From NCBI GenBank assembly GCA_028875225.1, contig JAPPFB010000025.1, forward strand, positions 50,604 to 114,603: a stretch of 64,000 nt of DNA, written 5' to 3'. Shown in pieces: positions 11,108 through 23,573 of this stretch; the stretch's first letter is position 1, and the number at the start of each line of letters is the position of its first letter. Under the pieces are notes generated by a model. It was not told the DNA's origin and did no database searches. It saw only the letters and a program-made list of their open reading frames with translations. Made by a program: the position numbers and the translations under genes. Source of the DNA: Chloroflexota bacterium (GTDB lineage Bacteria > Chloroflexota > Dehalococcoidia > Bin125).

Positions 11108-11135
11108 TTGACGGCTGACCTGCGCTGGCTACGCT
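11108..11135 (+). promoter_or_regulatory. Candidate promoter of the rplU-rpmA-rpmE operon
   Basis: TTGACG (11108-11113) and TACGCT (11130-11135) are 16 bp apart, about 50 bp before the rplU start, in the 133-bp gap after ftsH. No L21 binding structure was recognised in the leader. Confidence 0.4.
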
Positions 11136-11187
11136 GGGTACTTCAGGACCGACAACGAAGTCAACTCGAGATCGATGCGAGACCAAT

Positions 11188-11724
11188 ATGAGCACTGATC
11201 CGTCAGACGTGTACGCCGTGATTCGCAGCGGCGGCAAACAGTACCGCGTCTCTCCGGGCCAGCGGATCACGCTGGAACGGCTCGACGGCGAGGCCGGGGA
11301 CGCGATCAGCTTCGACGACGTGCTGCTCGTCAACGGCGGCGGCGAGGTCGCCGTCGGCACGCCAACCGTTGCGGCGGCCAGCGTCAGCGGTGAGATCGTC
11401 GAACAGGGCCGGGGACGCAAGATCAACGTCTTCAAGTACAAGAGCAAGACCCGCTACCGCCGGCTGCGCGGACACCGACAATTGCACACCTCCGTGCTCG
11501 TCAATGAGGTGGCGTTGGGCGACCAGGTCTGGTCGGCCCCGGCCTCTCAAGAGGTCGGCGAAGATGTTGCCGAACCCGAGGCGGAAGAGATCGAGCAGCC
11601 CGCCGATGCGATTGAGGAAGCTGAAGCCGAGACCGTCGCTGAGGTTTCCGAGGAGCACGAAGAAGATCCGGCTAACGCCGAGAATGACGAAGCCGCCGAG
11701 AGCGGCGACGAGACCGAAGAATAG
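11188..11724 (+). CDS. rplU: 50S ribosomal protein L21 with long acidic C-terminal extension
   Basis: A 23S rRNA-binding ribosomal protein. The L21 core is clear: YAVIRSGGKQYRVSPGQRITLERL, VLLVNGGGEVAVGTPTV, then GRGRKINVFKYKSKTRYRRLRGHRQLHT. The core ends near residue 110, while the product is 178 residues. The extra 65-70 residues are almost all Glu, Asp, Ala and Val (EVGEDVAEPEAEEIEQPADA and onward), which is low-complexity and probably disordered. It is the first gene of the rplU-rpmA-rpmE operon, 9 bp before rpmA. Confidence 0.96.
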   Translation: MSTDPSDVYAVIRSGGKQYRVSPGQRITLERLDGEAGDAISFDDVLLVNGGGEVAVGTPTVAAASVSGEIVEQGRGRKINVFKYKSKTRYRRLRGHRQLHTSVLVNEVALGDQVWSAPASQEVGEDVAEPEAEEIEQPADAIEEAEAETVAEVSEEHEEDPANAENDEAAESGDETEE

Positions 11725-11733
11725 GGGAGCGCC

Positions 11734-12012
11734 ATGGCACACAAGAAGGGCGTCGGCTCGTCCCGCAACGGGCGCGACAGCAACTCCAAGCGACTGGGCG
11801 TCAAGCTGTTCGACGGCGAGATCGTGCGCACCGGCGGGATCATCGTGCGTCAGCGCGGCACCCGGATCCACGCGGGTGACAACGTCGGCGTCGGCCGCGA
11901 CCACACCCTCTTTGCCCTTGCCGACGGCACCGTCAAGTTCTCGCCGTACGCGCACAACCGGCGCAAGAAAGTCTCCGTCATACCAGCCGAGCTTGAAGAG
12001 GTGGGCGCGTGA
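11734..12012 (+). CDS. rpmA: 50S ribosomal protein L27
   Basis: A 92-residue ribosomal protein near the peptidyl transferase centre. [24 protein letters not shown] and [29 protein letters not shown] are diagnostic. No N-terminal cleavable extension is present, since the protein begins directly with MAHKK. An AGGGGAG SD precedes the ATG. The last codons overlap the start of rpmE by 4 bp (GTGA), suggesting translational coupling. Confidence 0.98.
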   Translation: MAHKKGVGSSRNGRDSNSKRLGVKLFDGEIVRTGGIIVRQRGTRIHAGDNVGVGRDHTLFALADGTVKFSPYAHNRRKKVSVIPAELEEVGA

Positions 12013-12221
12013 AGGCTGAGATTCACCCCGAGTACGTCGACGCCACGATCACCTGCGGCTGCGGTCACAGCTGGCAGACCCGCGCGACCAAGTCCGACAT
12101 CCGCATCGAGATCTGCTCGACCTGCCACCCCTTCTTCACCGGCGAGCAGCGAATCGTCGACACTGCCGGCCGGGTCGAACGCTTCCGCCGCCGCTACGGC
12201 ATCGCCGAAGACGAGGAGTAG
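12009..12221 (+). CDS. rpmE: 50S ribosomal protein L31 (zinc-binding type)
   Basis: A 70-residue ribosomal protein beginning with GTG inside the rpmA stop. [28 protein letters not shown] and [31 protein letters not shown] match bacterial L31. The CxC plus CxxC cysteines are all present, so this is the zinc-containing form rather than the zinc-independent paralogue. It is the last gene of the operon and is followed by a family 1 repeat element. Confidence 0.97.
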   Translation: MKAEIHPEYVDATITCGCGHSWQTRATKSDIRIEICSTCHPFFTGEQRIVDTAGRVERFRRRYGIAEDEE

Positions 12222-12236
12222 GTCCAACGACATCTC

Positions 12237-12381
12237 GTCATTCCCGCGCTTGCCGCGAGAATCTCGCCTTCCTCTGCACGACCGCCGCAATCGGCGCAGT
12301 CGAAGCCCGCGCTACTCGATCATGCGCTCAGATGCGCCGTACGAACCAATGCGAGATACCCGCGGCAAGCGCGGGTATGAC
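12237..12381. repeat. Paired palindromic repeat element (family 1), 145-bp copy
   Basis: The left end GTCATTCCCGCGCTTGCCGC and the right end GCGGCAAGCGCGGGTATGAC are inverted copies at the boundaries of a 145-bp segment between rpmE and hisI. The interior has no ORF and does not resemble the interiors of the other copies. It may help terminate the convergent transcripts. Confidence 0.85.
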
Positions 12382-12418
12382 GAATCGCGTTGCGTGAATC
12401 AAACCCCCGTCAACTCGA

Positions 12419-12769
12419 TCAGTCGTCGCCGAGGTCGCGATAGAAGCAGCTCCGATTGCCGGTGTGACAGGTGGGGCCGTGCGGGACGGCGCGGACGAGG
12501 AGGGCGTCGACGTCGCAGTCCTTGCGGATTGTGACCAGCTCCAGCACGTTGCCGCTGGTCTCGCCCTTGGTCCAGAACTCCTGTCGGCTGCGGCTCCAGA
12601 AGGTGACCAGCCGCTTCTCCAGCGTCATCCGCAGCGACTGCTCGTTCATGTAGCCGAGCATCAGGATCTCGTTCGTGGCGTCGTCCTGGACGATCGCCGG
12701 GATCAGCCCGTTGGCGTCGTACTTCAACTCCGGCACGCTGAATTCAGCCAGGTCAGAGGACGTCGTCAT
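12419..12769 (-). CDS. hisI: Phosphoribosyl-AMP cyclohydrolase
   Basis: Third step of histidine biosynthesis, opening the adenine ring of PR-AMP. The product (116 aa) has the family blocks [48 protein letters not shown] and the metal-binding set DCDVDAL...[15 protein letters not shown]. There is no fused HisE pyrophosphohydrolase domain. The ORF track runs to 12826, but the ATG at 12769, overlapping the end of hisF by 17 bp, is the natural start. It is the last gene of hisHAFI. Confidence 0.95.
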   Translation of the reverse strand: MTTSSDLAEFSVPELKYDANGLIPAIVQDDATNEILMLGYMNEQSLRMTLEKRLVTFWSRSRQEFWTKGETSGNVLELVTIRKDCDVDALLVRAVPHGPTCHTGNRSCFYRDLGDD

Positions 12770-13538
12770 AGTCCGCGTGCTCCATTCGCATGGGGATGCC
12801 GGCCGCCTGCATCTGGCGCTTGACATCCATGATCGGATGGGTGCCGAAGTGAAAGATCGATGCGGCGAGGACGGCGTCGGCCCTGCCTTCGGTGATGGCG
12901 TCGATCATGTGCTGCGCGTTGCCGGCCCCGCCCGAGGCAATCACCGGGACGCTGACGGCGTCCGAGACGGCGCGGGTCAATGGAATGTCATAGCCATCCT
13001 GGTGGCCGTCCGTGTTCATCGAGGTCAACATGATTTCGCCCGCTCCCCGCTCGACGACTTCGGTGGCCCACGCGATCGCGTCGATGCCAGTCGGTCTGCG
13101 GCCGCCGTGCGTGTAGACCTGCATCGAACCGTCCGATTCAGTGCGCGCGTCGATCGCGACCACGATGCACTGGGAGCCAAACCGGTGGGCGCCTTCGGAG
13201 ATCAGCTCGGGACGTTCAACCGCCGCCGTGTTGATCGTGATTTTGTCCGCGCCCGACTCCAGCATCAGCCGCATGTCGTCGTCCGAGCGCAGCCCGCCGC
13301 CGACCGTGAACGGGATGAACACGCGGTCGGCCGTGCGCCGCACCATGTCGACAACCGTATTGCGGTCCTCGTGCGAGGCCGTGATATCGAGGAATACGAG
13401 CTCGTCAATGCCCTCGTGGTCGTAGAGCGTGGCCAGTTCGACCGGGTCGCCGGCGTCACGGAGTTCGACGAACGAGATCCCCTTGACCACCCGGCCGGCG
13501 TCAACATCGAAGCAGCCGATGATTCGCTTGGTCAGCAT
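12753..13538 (-). CDS. hisF: Imidazole glycerol phosphate synthase cyclase subunit
   Basis: A (beta/alpha)8 synthase that uses ammonia from HisH to form imidazole glycerol phosphate and AICAR. The N-terminus [20 protein letters not shown] and [41 protein letters not shown] and the C-terminal [18 protein letters not shown] are all present, including the two phosphate-binding glycine loops and the catalytic Asp of the first strand. It has 261 residues, normal length. It lies 18 bp downstream of hisA and overlaps hisI. Confidence 0.97.
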   Translation of the reverse strand: MLTKRIIGCFDVDAGRVVKGISFVELRDAGDPVELATLYDHEGIDELVFLDITASHEDRNTVVDMVRRTADRVFIPFTVGGGLRSDDDMRLMLESGADKITINTAAVERPELISEGAHRFGSQCIVVAIDARTESDGSMQVYTHGGRRPTGIDAIAWATEVVERGAGEIMLTSMNTDGHQDGYDIPLTRAVSDAVSVPVIASGGAGNAQHMIDAITEGRADAVLAASIFHFGTHPIMDVKRQMQAAGIPMRMEHADYDDVL

Positions 13539-13556
13539 GATCGGCTCAACATCTCG

Positions 13557-14314
13557 TCAGCACGTTCGCTCGCGCATGCCGGCCTCGGCCGCCTCGAACG
13601 CGTCCGACAGCCGCAGCCGACCGTCGTACAACGCACGTCCCAGTACGACCCCTGCCGCCCCGTTGGCGGCGAGCCGGCGAATCTGCATGGGATGGGCGAT
13701 CCCGCCGGCCGCGATCACCGGCGAGCGTGCGACACCGGCCACGCGGGCGAACTCGGCCTCGTCGTGACCGCCCAGCATGCCGTCGGAGGCGATGTCGGTG
13801 TAGATGAACCGACGCACGCCCAGGTCTTCAAGCTGAGGAATCAGCGCCACCGCCGGCAGCTCGGACTCCTCGGTCCAGCCGTTCAGCGCCACGCGGCCGC
13901 CCTTGGCGTCGACGGAGACCGTCAACGCCTCGCTGCACAATTGCACCGCCTTTGAGAGGAAGTCGCGATCGGTGACGGCTGCCGTCCCTACGATGATCCG
14001 CTTCACGCCTGCATCGAGATAGCGGCGTACCGTGTCGAGATTGCGAATCCCGCCGCCGACCTGGACCGGTTTGCCCAGCGCGGCGATCCGTTCGACAAAC
14101 TCCGCATTGGCGGCGCGTCCTTCGCGTGCGCCGTCGAGATCGATCACGTGCAACATCTCCGCGCTTTCGTCGATCCACCGTCGCGCCGGTGCGATCGGAT
14201 CGTCGTCGAACACGGTCTCGCGGTCATAGTCGCCCTGGACCAGGCGCACGCAGCGTCCGCCGCGAATGTCGATCGCGGGTAACACGTCGATCATGTTGGG
14301 TGTCGATCCCGGAC

Positions 14315-14318
<4 letters not shown>
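13557..14318 (-). CDS. hisA: Phosphoribosylformimino-AICAR-P isomerase (HisA)
   Basis: It isomerises ProFAR to PRFAR in histidine synthesis. The motifs IDVLPAIDIRGGRCVRLVQGDYDRETVF, PVQVGGGIRNLDTVRRYLDAGVKRIIVGTAA, FIYTDIASDGMLGG and VIAAGGIAHPMQIRRL fit HisA rather than its paralogue HisF. The family can be bifunctional (PriA) in actinobacteria, but nothing here argues for that. The ATG overlaps the hisH stop (ATGA). Confidence 0.95.
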
Positions 14319-17280
<2,962 letters not shown>

Positions 17281-17416
17281 CGTTCAACTGGTACAGATAT
17301 CGAGCGGTTAACGGGTACGCTGGTCTCAGCCGATTTGGCCTGTCGTCCTCTGCCTATTGTGAGTGAGCGCCCCCATGATCGCGGTGCTCGAACGGGCCGG
17401 AATCTGAGGAGTCCTG

Positions 17417-18475
17417 ATGGTCTGGTCTCCATTTGACTGGTTGTCCCGGCGGTTCTCGCCGGATGTGGGCATCGACCTGGGCACCGCGAACACCCTGGTT
17501 TCGGTCCGCGGCCGCGGCATCGTGGTCAACGAACCGTCAGTCGTGGCGATTAACCGGATCGACAACTCCGTGCTGGCCATTGGCAAACAGGCGAAAACCA
17601 TGGTCGGCCGGACGCCCGCCCACATCGTCGCCACCAGACCGCTGCGCGACGGCGTAATCTCCGATTTCGACGTGACCGCGCGGATGCTCAATCACTTCAT
17701 TCACGAAGCGCTGCAGCGCAGCGGGATCGGCATTGGCCGGCCGCGAGTCATGGTCGGCATTCCCGGCGGCGCGACCGAGGTCGAAAAGCGCGCCATCTTT
17801 GAGGCGACCCGCTCGGCCGGCTCTCGCGAGGTCCACCTGATCGAAGAGCCGATGGCCGCGGCGATCGGCGCCGGGCTGCCGATCTTCGAATCGACCGGCA
17901 GCATCGTCGTCGACATCGGCGGCGGCACCACGGAGGTCGCAGTCTGTTCGATGGGCGGCATGGTCGTGAGCACCTCGACCCGGGTCGCCGGTGACGAAAT
18001 CGACCAGGCGATCATCACCTACGCGCGTCAGGTCCACAACATCCAGATTGGTGAGGCGTCGGCCGAGAAGATCAAAATCGCCGGCGCCTCCGCATTTCCG
18101 TTGGAAGAGGAGCGCGATGTCACCCTGAGCGGTCGCGATCTCTCAACCTCAATGCCGAAAATCGTCACCGTAACGACCGTCGAGCTGCGGGACGCCATTT
18201 CGTCGGCGGTGTCTTCCATCATGGATGCTGTGCTCCGCACCATGGAGATCACACCGGCGGAGCTGATACCCGACATCATGCAACAGGGCATCGCCCTCGC
18301 CGGCGGCGGCGCCTATCTGCCCGGTCTGGATCGGCGGATGTCCCAGGAAACGAAGTTCCCGGTCTACAAGGCCGACTCCCCCTTGACCTGCGTCGTGCGC
18401 GGTTGCGCTGAAGCGCTGAACGAGACTCGAGCGCTCGCCGCCGCCGACGGTCAAGTGCTCGCCGGGCGGCGCTAG
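17417..18475 (+). CDS. mreB: Rod-shape-determining actin homologue MreB
   Basis: A cytoplasmic actin-like ATPase that guides lateral wall synthesis. Phosphate 1 loop VGIDLGTANTLV, phosphate 2 SIVVDIGGGTTEVAV and the adenosine motif GIALAGGGAYLPGLDRRM are present. It has 352 residues, normal size. An SD (TGAGGAG) precedes the ATG. It is the first gene of mreB-mreC-mreD-mrdA-rodA, all tightly spaced on the plus strand, which points to a rod-shaped cell. Confidence 0.97.
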   Translation: MVWSPFDWLSRRFSPDVGIDLGTANTLVSVRGRGIVVNEPSVVAINRIDNSVLAIGKQAKTMVGRTPAHIVATRPLRDGVISDFDVTARMLNHFIHEALQRSGIGIGRPRVMVGIPGGATEVEKRAIFEATRSAGSREVHLIEEPMAAAIGAGLPIFESTGSIVVDIGGGTTEVAVCSMGGMVVSTSTRVAGDEIDQAIITYARQVHNIQIGEASAEKIKIAGASAFPLEEERDVTLSGRDLSTSMPKIVTVTTVELRDAISSAVSSIMDAVLRTMEITPAELIPDIMQQGIALAGGGAYLPGLDRRMSQETKFPVYKADSPLTCVVRGCAEALNETRALAAADGQVLAGRR

Positions 18476-18502
18476 GGCGGGTACAGGCGAGAGGCGGGTA
18501 CC

Positions 18503-19378
18503 GTGCCACTGCTCGGCGCACTGCTTCGACTCCTGGGCGCCCGCACCCGTTGGGTGCTGCTGATCGCGCTGATCGTGGGCGGCCTCACGCTCCTGGGCCT
18601 GATCGGCTGGGCCGCCACGATCGAGGATCGCGCCGCGACCGCGCTCAATCCGGTTCAGCGGGCCTTTCGCCAGGCCGGCGAGCCGATCTCCAATCTGCTC
18701 CGCGATTTGGACGATTTCGGCCGCTTGCACTCCGAGAACCGGGGACTGCGCTCGCGAATCGAACAGCTCGAAGCCGACAACGCACGACTGCGCGAACTGC
18801 AAATCCAGGTCCGGGCCAGGCAGGCGTTGCTCGAGGTCCAGGCCGAAACCGACGCCGTCACGATCACCGCCAATGTCACCACCCGCGACCTGACCGGTCT
18901 GCGCACCATTATCGGCATCGACCGCGGCTCCAACGACGGGCTCCGAGCCGGACTGCCCGTGTTGGCCGCCGGCGGAACACTGATCGGGCAGATCTACGAT
19001 GTGCGTCCGCACACGTCGTTCGTCCGCCTGATCACCGACCCCGACAGCGCCGTCAGACTCCTGCACCAACAGTCGCGCAGCGAAGTCGTCGCAACCGGCG
19101 ACACGCTGGGCAACCTCGAAGTCCGCATCCCCTGGACCTCGGAAGTCGAACTGGGGCACATCTTCGTTACCTCGGGCCTGGACGGCGAACTGCCTCAGGG
19201 TCTGCCGGTTGGGCGAGTCTCGGCCGCCGAAGGCACGGTGCAGGACGCATTCCGCCATGTCGTGCTTGATCCAATCGCTCCCCTCGATCAGCTTGAGCAG
19301 GTCCTCGTCCAACTCACGATCCCGCCGCCCGACCTCTCGATCCTCGACCCTGACGCGGCCGAGGGCGACGGAGGCTGA
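18503..19378 (+). CDS. mreC: Rod-shape-determining protein MreC
   Basis: A membrane-anchored scaffold linking MreB to wall synthases. It has one N-terminal TM segment (WVLLIALIVGGLTLLGLIGW), a coiled coil (ENRGLRSRIEQLEADNARLRELQ), then the beta-rich MreC domain (TTRDLTGLRTIIGIDRGSNDGLRAGLPVLA, GQIYDVRPHTSFVRLITDPDSAV, GHIFVTSGLDGELPQGLPVGRV). The GTG start has an upstream AGAGGCGGG. It is 27 bp after mreB and 3 bp before mreD. Confidence 0.94.
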   Translation: MPLLGALLRLLGARTRWVLLIALIVGGLTLLGLIGWAATIEDRAATALNPVQRAFRQAGEPISNLLRDLDDFGRLHSENRGLRSRIEQLEADNARLRELQIQVRARQALLEVQAETDAVTITANVTTRDLTGLRTIIGIDRGSNDGLRAGLPVLAAGGTLIGQIYDVRPHTSFVRLITDPDSAVRLLHQQSRSEVVATGDTLGNLEVRIPWTSEVELGHIFVTSGLDGELPQGLPVGRVSAAEGTVQDAFRHVVLDPIAPLDQLEQVLVQLTIPPPDLSILDPDAAEGDGG

Positions 19379-19381
19379 ACG

Positions 19382-19927
19382 ATGAGCGCGATTCGCTGGA
19401 CCCTGCTACTCGGCCTGCTCTTCGTCCTCGTCATCTTCCAGACGGCCGCCAGCCCATCGTTCCCGATCTTCGGAGTCGGCCCCCATGTCGTGCTGATCGT
19501 GCTCTGCTGTTGGGCCATGGTCAGACCGCCGGTCGAGACCCTCGTGCTCATCCCCCTGGCCGGCGTCGGACTGGGTCTGCTCGCCTTCCAGGGAATGGCC
19601 GAGTCCGTCGCCGCGCTCGCCCCCATCGGGCTGGCGGCGTTGAGTTGGCGCGCCTGGAAGGAGTCACGCGCCCACACGCCGCTGGCGCTGGAGTGGGCAG
19701 CCACGATCGTGCTGGTCGGCGCAGCATCGATCCTGCATTTCACCGCCCACGCGATCGCCGTCGAAATCTCCACCAACGGCGTCAACTGGCTTGCCGCGCT
19801 GCGCACCGTGATGCTCGGCGGATTCCTCGGGAACATTCTGCTCGGCGCCATCGTCTACTGGTTCGTCCGCATTCCCACTTCAGGCGCGGTATCCATGTCA
19901 ACGACTCCAGGAACGGCCGGCTTCTAG
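19382..19927 (+). CDS. mreD: Rod-shape-determining protein MreD-like
   Basis: A 181-residue integral membrane protein with about five to six hydrophobic segments (LLLGLLFVLVIFQTA, VVLIVLCCWAMV, LVLIPLAGVGLGLLAF, ATIVLVGAASILHF, ...FLGNILLGAIVYWFV). Sequence similarity to MreD is weak by eye, as is usual for the family. Its position between mreC and the PBP2 gene, size and topology support the call. The stop codon abuts the ATG of mrdA. Confidence 0.85.
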   Translation: MSAIRWTLLLGLLFVLVIFQTAASPSFPIFGVGPHVVLIVLCCWAMVRPPVETLVLIPLAGVGLGLLAFQGMAESVAALAPIGLAALSWRAWKESRAHTPLALEWAATIVLVGAASILHFTAHAIAVEISTNGVNWLAALRTVMLGGFLGNILLGAIVYWFVRIPTSGAVSMSTTPGTAGF

Positions 19928-22015
19928 ATGCAGCGGCGACCGCGAGGGAATCGATCCGAGGGTGTCGCGCGTGAGTACGCGCAACATCTCGAACATCGTG
20001 AGGGGTTTCCCGTTCGCGCCAGGGTCTGGCTGCTGGGCGGATTCATTCTGCTGCTGTTCGGCATCCTGACCGTGCAACTGGTCCGGCTGCAAATCCTCAA
20101 CCACGACGAGTATGTCGCCCGCGCTGCCAGCAATCGGGTCAGAACGATCGACATCCCGCCGGCGCGCGGCCTGATCTACGACCGCGAAGGCAACCTGCTC
20201 GTCGAGAACGCGCCGGCCTACCGAATCATGCTGGTCTCCGCCGAAGTGCCGGATCGACTCGTCGCGCAAGTGGCCGAGGAACTGGCGGAGATGTTCGACG
20301 CGCAGGCCTGGGAAATCGAAGAACGGATCTGGGACCGCAAGTACTCCAATGATCCCTTCCTGCCGCTCCTGATCGCCGAAGAACCGACGCCCGCTCAGGT
20401 CATCGACGTGACCTCGAGACGCTCGCTTCTGCCCGGGGTGCGGGTCGAGACCATCTCGATTCGGCGCTATGAACATGGACGCCTGCTCGGTCACATCCTC
20501 GGCTACGTCGGCGCGATCGCCGAGGAGGAGTACGAAGAGCTGTCGGGCGCCCGCTACCTCTACAGCGACCGAATCGGACGGACCGGCGTCGAAGCGTCGT
20601 ACGAACGCCAGTTGCGCGGCACAGCCGGACGCCAGCTCGTCGAAGTCGATGCCGTTGGCAATGTCCTGAGAACCTTGAACGATCGCTCCTCTGAACCTGG
20701 TCTAAGCATTGTCCTCACCATCGACCTCGAGTTGCAGCAGCGCATCGAAGACATCCTGCTCGACCATCTGGGCGCGTCGCTGTTTGCCTCCGCCGTCGTC
20801 CTCAACGTCCAGAATGGCGAAGTCCTGGCAATGGTCTCGGTGCCCAACTACGACGTCAACATCTACGAGGAAGTAACGACCGACGAATACCAGCAACTGC
20901 TGGAAGATCCGGGCCAGCCACTGATCAACCACGCCATCCAGGATCAGTTCCCGCCCGGATCGATCTTCAAGATCGTCACCGCCGTCGCCGGTCTGGCTGA
21001 GGGCGCGATCACGCCCGAAACCCGGATCTACTCGCCCGGCGTCCTCGAAGTCCACAACGAACTCTCGCCCGGCATCATCTACCGCTTCGGCGACACGACG
21101 CAGGGCGTCTTCAATATCCGCACCGCGCTGGCCGAGTCATCGAACGTCTTCTTCTACTACGTCGCCGGAGGAGATCCCTACCGCAATCCCGACAATCCAC
21201 CCCGCCATCCGTCGGAGCAGGAACGGCTCGACGATCTGGCCGACGACGGCATCGTCGCCGGAGACGTCCGGTTCGTCGGCGCGGGCAATGAGGCGCTCGC
21301 CAGGTGGGCCCGCGAGATGGGCTTCGACGCGCCGACGGGCGTCGACCTGGTCGGCGAAGCCGCCGGCCTGATCACATCAGCCCAGCAAAAGCTCGAGGCT
21401 TTCGGCGAAGAGTGGCGCGACGGCGACACCTACAACATGGCCATCGGCCAGGGCTTCACGACGGTCACGCCGTTGCAGATGGCGGTAGCCACTGCGGCGA
21501 TCGCCAACGGCGGAACGGTGTTCGAGCCTCGCGTCGTCCGCGAACTGATCGATACCAACGGCAAAGTCGTGCAGCCGTGGCAATCCGCGGTGCGCAACCA
21601 GATCGACGTCGACCCCGAAATCCTCCGCATCGTCCGCGAGGGCATGGCGCTCTGCACCCTCATGGGCACCTGTCACGACGCGCTCGTTGAGTTGCCGGAG
21701 ATGCTGATCGGCGGCAAGACCGGAACCGCGGAATTCAACCAGACGGGCACCGCCGTATCCGGGGCAGAGGAAGGCCCGACCCACGGCTGGTTCATCGCCT
21801 TCGCCCCGTTCGACGATCCGGAAATCGCCATTGCCGTCTTTTTCGAGTTCTCCGCCGGCTACCTGGCCTCGGCTGCGGGCGGCGAGATCCTCCGCGCCTG
21901 GGCCGAGACCTCCGGCGCGCTGTCCACTGCCATCCCGCCGCCGCACGCGAGAATCGCGATCACGGACGAGGAAAATGAGCGCCTCGAACAGGCCGTCAGG
22001 GAGAGGTCACGCTGA
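19928..22015 (+). CDS. mrdA: Penicillin-binding protein 2, elongation transpeptidase
   Basis: A class B PBP that cross-links peptidoglycan during elongation. It has one TM segment (VWLLGGFILLLFGILTVQLV), the dimerisation/pedestal domain (ARGLIYDREGNLLVENAPAYRI), then the transpeptidase with SxxK in FPPGSIFKIV, SxN in ESSNVFFYY and KTG in IGGKTGTAEFN. It has 695 residues. The ATG follows immediately after the mreD stop, and the stop overlaps the rodA ATG (TGATG), so the cluster is translationally coupled. Confidence 0.95.
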   Translation: MQRRPRGNRSEGVAREYAQHLEHREGFPVRARVWLLGGFILLLFGILTVQLVRLQILNHDEYVARAASNRVRTIDIPPARGLIYDREGNLLVENAPAYRIMLVSAEVPDRLVAQVAEELAEMFDAQAWEIEERIWDRKYSNDPFLPLLIAEEPTPAQVIDVTSRRSLLPGVRVETISIRRYEHGRLLGHILGYVGAIAEEEYEELSGARYLYSDRIGRTGVEASYERQLRGTAGRQLVEVDAVGNVLRTLNDRSSEPGLSIVLTIDLELQQRIEDILLDHLGASLFASAVVLNVQNGEVLAMVSVPNYDVNIYEEVTTDEYQQLLEDPGQPLINHAIQDQFPPGSIFKIVTAVAGLAEGAITPETRIYSPGVLEVHNELSPGIIYRFGDTTQGVFNIRTALAESSNVFFYYVAGGDPYRNPDNPPRHPSEQERLDDLADDGIVAGDVRFVGAGNEALARWAREMGFDAPTGVDLVGEAAGLITSAQQKLEAFGEEWRDGDTYNMAIGQGFTTVTPLQMAVATAAIANGGTVFEPRVVRELIDTNGKVVQPWQSAVRNQIDVDPEILRIVREGMALCTLMGTCHDALVELPEMLIGGKTGTAEFNQTGTAVSGAEEGPTHGWFIAFAPFDDPEIAIAVFFEFSAGYLASAAGGEILRAWAETSGALSTAIPPPHARIAITDEENERLEQAVRERSR

Positions 22016-23136
22016 TGGCCGGCCACTCCTGGCGACATTTCGATCCGCTCATCCTGATCGCGGCCCTCGCGCTGGCCGGCTACGGCGCACTGGTGATCTA
22101 CTCCGCCTCGCTGCCTCGCGGGGCAGAGGGAGTCGTGCTCTCCAGCGCCGTGCAGCGGCACATCATTTTCGCCCTCGTCGGGGCCGTGCTGATGATCGCC
22201 CTGACCCGTCTCGACTACCGCCTGATCGACGCTCTCGGCTGGCTCGCCTACGGCTTCGGCATCATTGTGCTGGTCGCCGTGCTCTTCCTCGGCAGCGACG
22301 AGTTCGGCTCGCGCCGCTGGTTCGACCTTGGATTCACCGTCGTCCAGGCGTCCGAGATTGGCAAGCTGATGACGATCATCGGCCTGGCCAAGTTCCTCAC
22401 CGACTTCCGGGATCGCCTGCAGGAGTTCCGCATCTTTCTGCTCTCCCTCGGCATTGCCGCGCTGCCCGCCGCGCTCGTGTTCATCGAGCCCGACGCCGGT
22501 TCGGCCGTGGTCTTCATGGCGCTCTGGCTCGTGATGACCCTCTTCGCCGGCGCGCGCCTGCGCCACTACGTAATGCTCGCCGCGATCGGACTCTGCCTGG
22601 TCCCGGTCGGGCTCGCCGCCGGGGTCCAGGACTATCAGCGCGACCGCATCCGCGCCTTCATCGACCCCGAGTCCGACCCTCAGGGCGCAGGGTTCAACGT
22701 CATCCAGGCCGAAACCTCGGTCGGTTCCGGCGGCCTCTGGGGACAGGGACTGACCGATGGAACGCAGACCCAGCTCGACTTCGTCCGCATCCAGACCACC
22801 GATTTCATCTTCAGTGTGCTCAGCGAGGAACTCGGATTCGTCGGCGCGATGGCCTTGTTCATTCTCTTCCTCCTCTTGCTGACCCGTATGCTGCGCGTCG
22901 CGACCCGTGCCGGCGAGCCGCTCGGCCAGCTGCTCGCGGTCGGGCTGATCACGATCATCGCGGTCCAGGTCTTCATCAACGTGGCCATCAATATCCGCCT
23001 GATCCCGGTGACCGGGATCCCGCTGCCGTTCATTAGCACCGGCAACTCGTCCCTGTTGGTATTCTTCATCGGCCTGGGACTGCTGCAGAGCGTCCTCGCC
23101 TGGCAGGACGACGCCCGCCGCGGCCCCGCATTCTGA
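22015..23136 (+). CDS. rodA: RodA SEDS-family peptidoglycan polymerase
   Basis: A polytopic glycosyltransferase that pairs with PBP2. It has 373 residues with about ten TM helices. The SEDS marks QASEIGKLMTIIGLAKFL, FIEPDAGSAVVFMALW, the loop GGLWGQGLTDGTQTQLDFVRIQTTDFIFSVLSEELGF and the C-terminal TGIPLPFISTGNSSLL are intact, including the catalytic Asp in VRIQTTDFIF-type sequence. RodA rather than FtsW is chosen because of the mre/mrdA context. Confidence 0.94.
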   Translation: MAGHSWRHFDPLILIAALALAGYGALVIYSASLPRGAEGVVLSSAVQRHIIFALVGAVLMIALTRLDYRLIDALGWLAYGFGIIVLVAVLFLGSDEFGSRRWFDLGFTVVQASEIGKLMTIIGLAKFLTDFRDRLQEFRIFLLSLGIAALPAALVFIEPDAGSAVVFMALWLVMTLFAGARLRHYVMLAAIGLCLVPVGLAAGVQDYQRDRIRAFIDPESDPQGAGFNVIQAETSVGSGGLWGQGLTDGTQTQLDFVRIQTTDFIFSVLSEELGFVGAMALFILFLLLLTRMLRVATRAGEPLGQLLAVGLITIIAVQVFINVAINIRLIPVTGIPLPFISTGNSSLLVFFIGLGLLQSVLAWQDDARRGPAF

Positions 23137-23169
23137 CCACTCCACACACACAACTACAGGAACCCAACC

Positions 23170-23556
23170 ATGTCAGTCCGACTCTCGATCGTTCCCATCC
23201 AGGTCTCCGACCAGCAGGCGGCCATCGAGTGGTACGCCGAGAACCTGGGCATGGAGAAGGTCATGGACGATCCAATGGGGCCGGAGCTCCGCTGGATCAC
23301 GGTCAAGCTTCCCGAGGACGACGTGCAGTTCGTGCTCGCCAACTTCGGAGCCTTCGATCCCGACGGCGCGCAACCCGGCTCAACCAGCGGCTATGTCCTC
23401 TGGACCGACGACATCCAGGCCACCTATGAGGACTGGTCCGCCAGAGGTGTCGAGTTCAGCGAACCACCCACCGAGCAGTTCTGGGGAACCCAGGCCCTCT
23501 TCCACGACCCCGACGGCAACGGCTGGGTTCTGGTCCAGCGGCCAACCACCGAGTAA
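23170..23556 (+). CDS. VOC-superfamily (glyoxalase/bleomycin-resistance-like) protein
   Basis: A 128-residue single VOC-fold protein: VRLSIVPIQVSDQQAAIEWYAENLGME, then the paired repeat ending QALFHDPDGNGWVLVQRP. The terminal HDPDGNGW motif with a metal-type His is typical of glyoxalase-like dioxygenase-fold proteins. The substrate cannot be inferred. It is 33 bp after rodA with its own AGGAA SD, and may be read through from the mre operon or separately. A family 1 repeat follows. Confidence 0.85.
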   Translation: MSVRLSIVPIQVSDQQAAIEWYAENLGMEKVMDDPMGPELRWITVKLPEDDVQFVLANFGAFDPDGAQPGSTSGYVLWTDDIQATYEDWSARGVEFSEPPTEQFWGTQALFHDPDGNGWVLVQRPTTE

Positions 23557-23573
23557 TCGCACCCAACACAACC

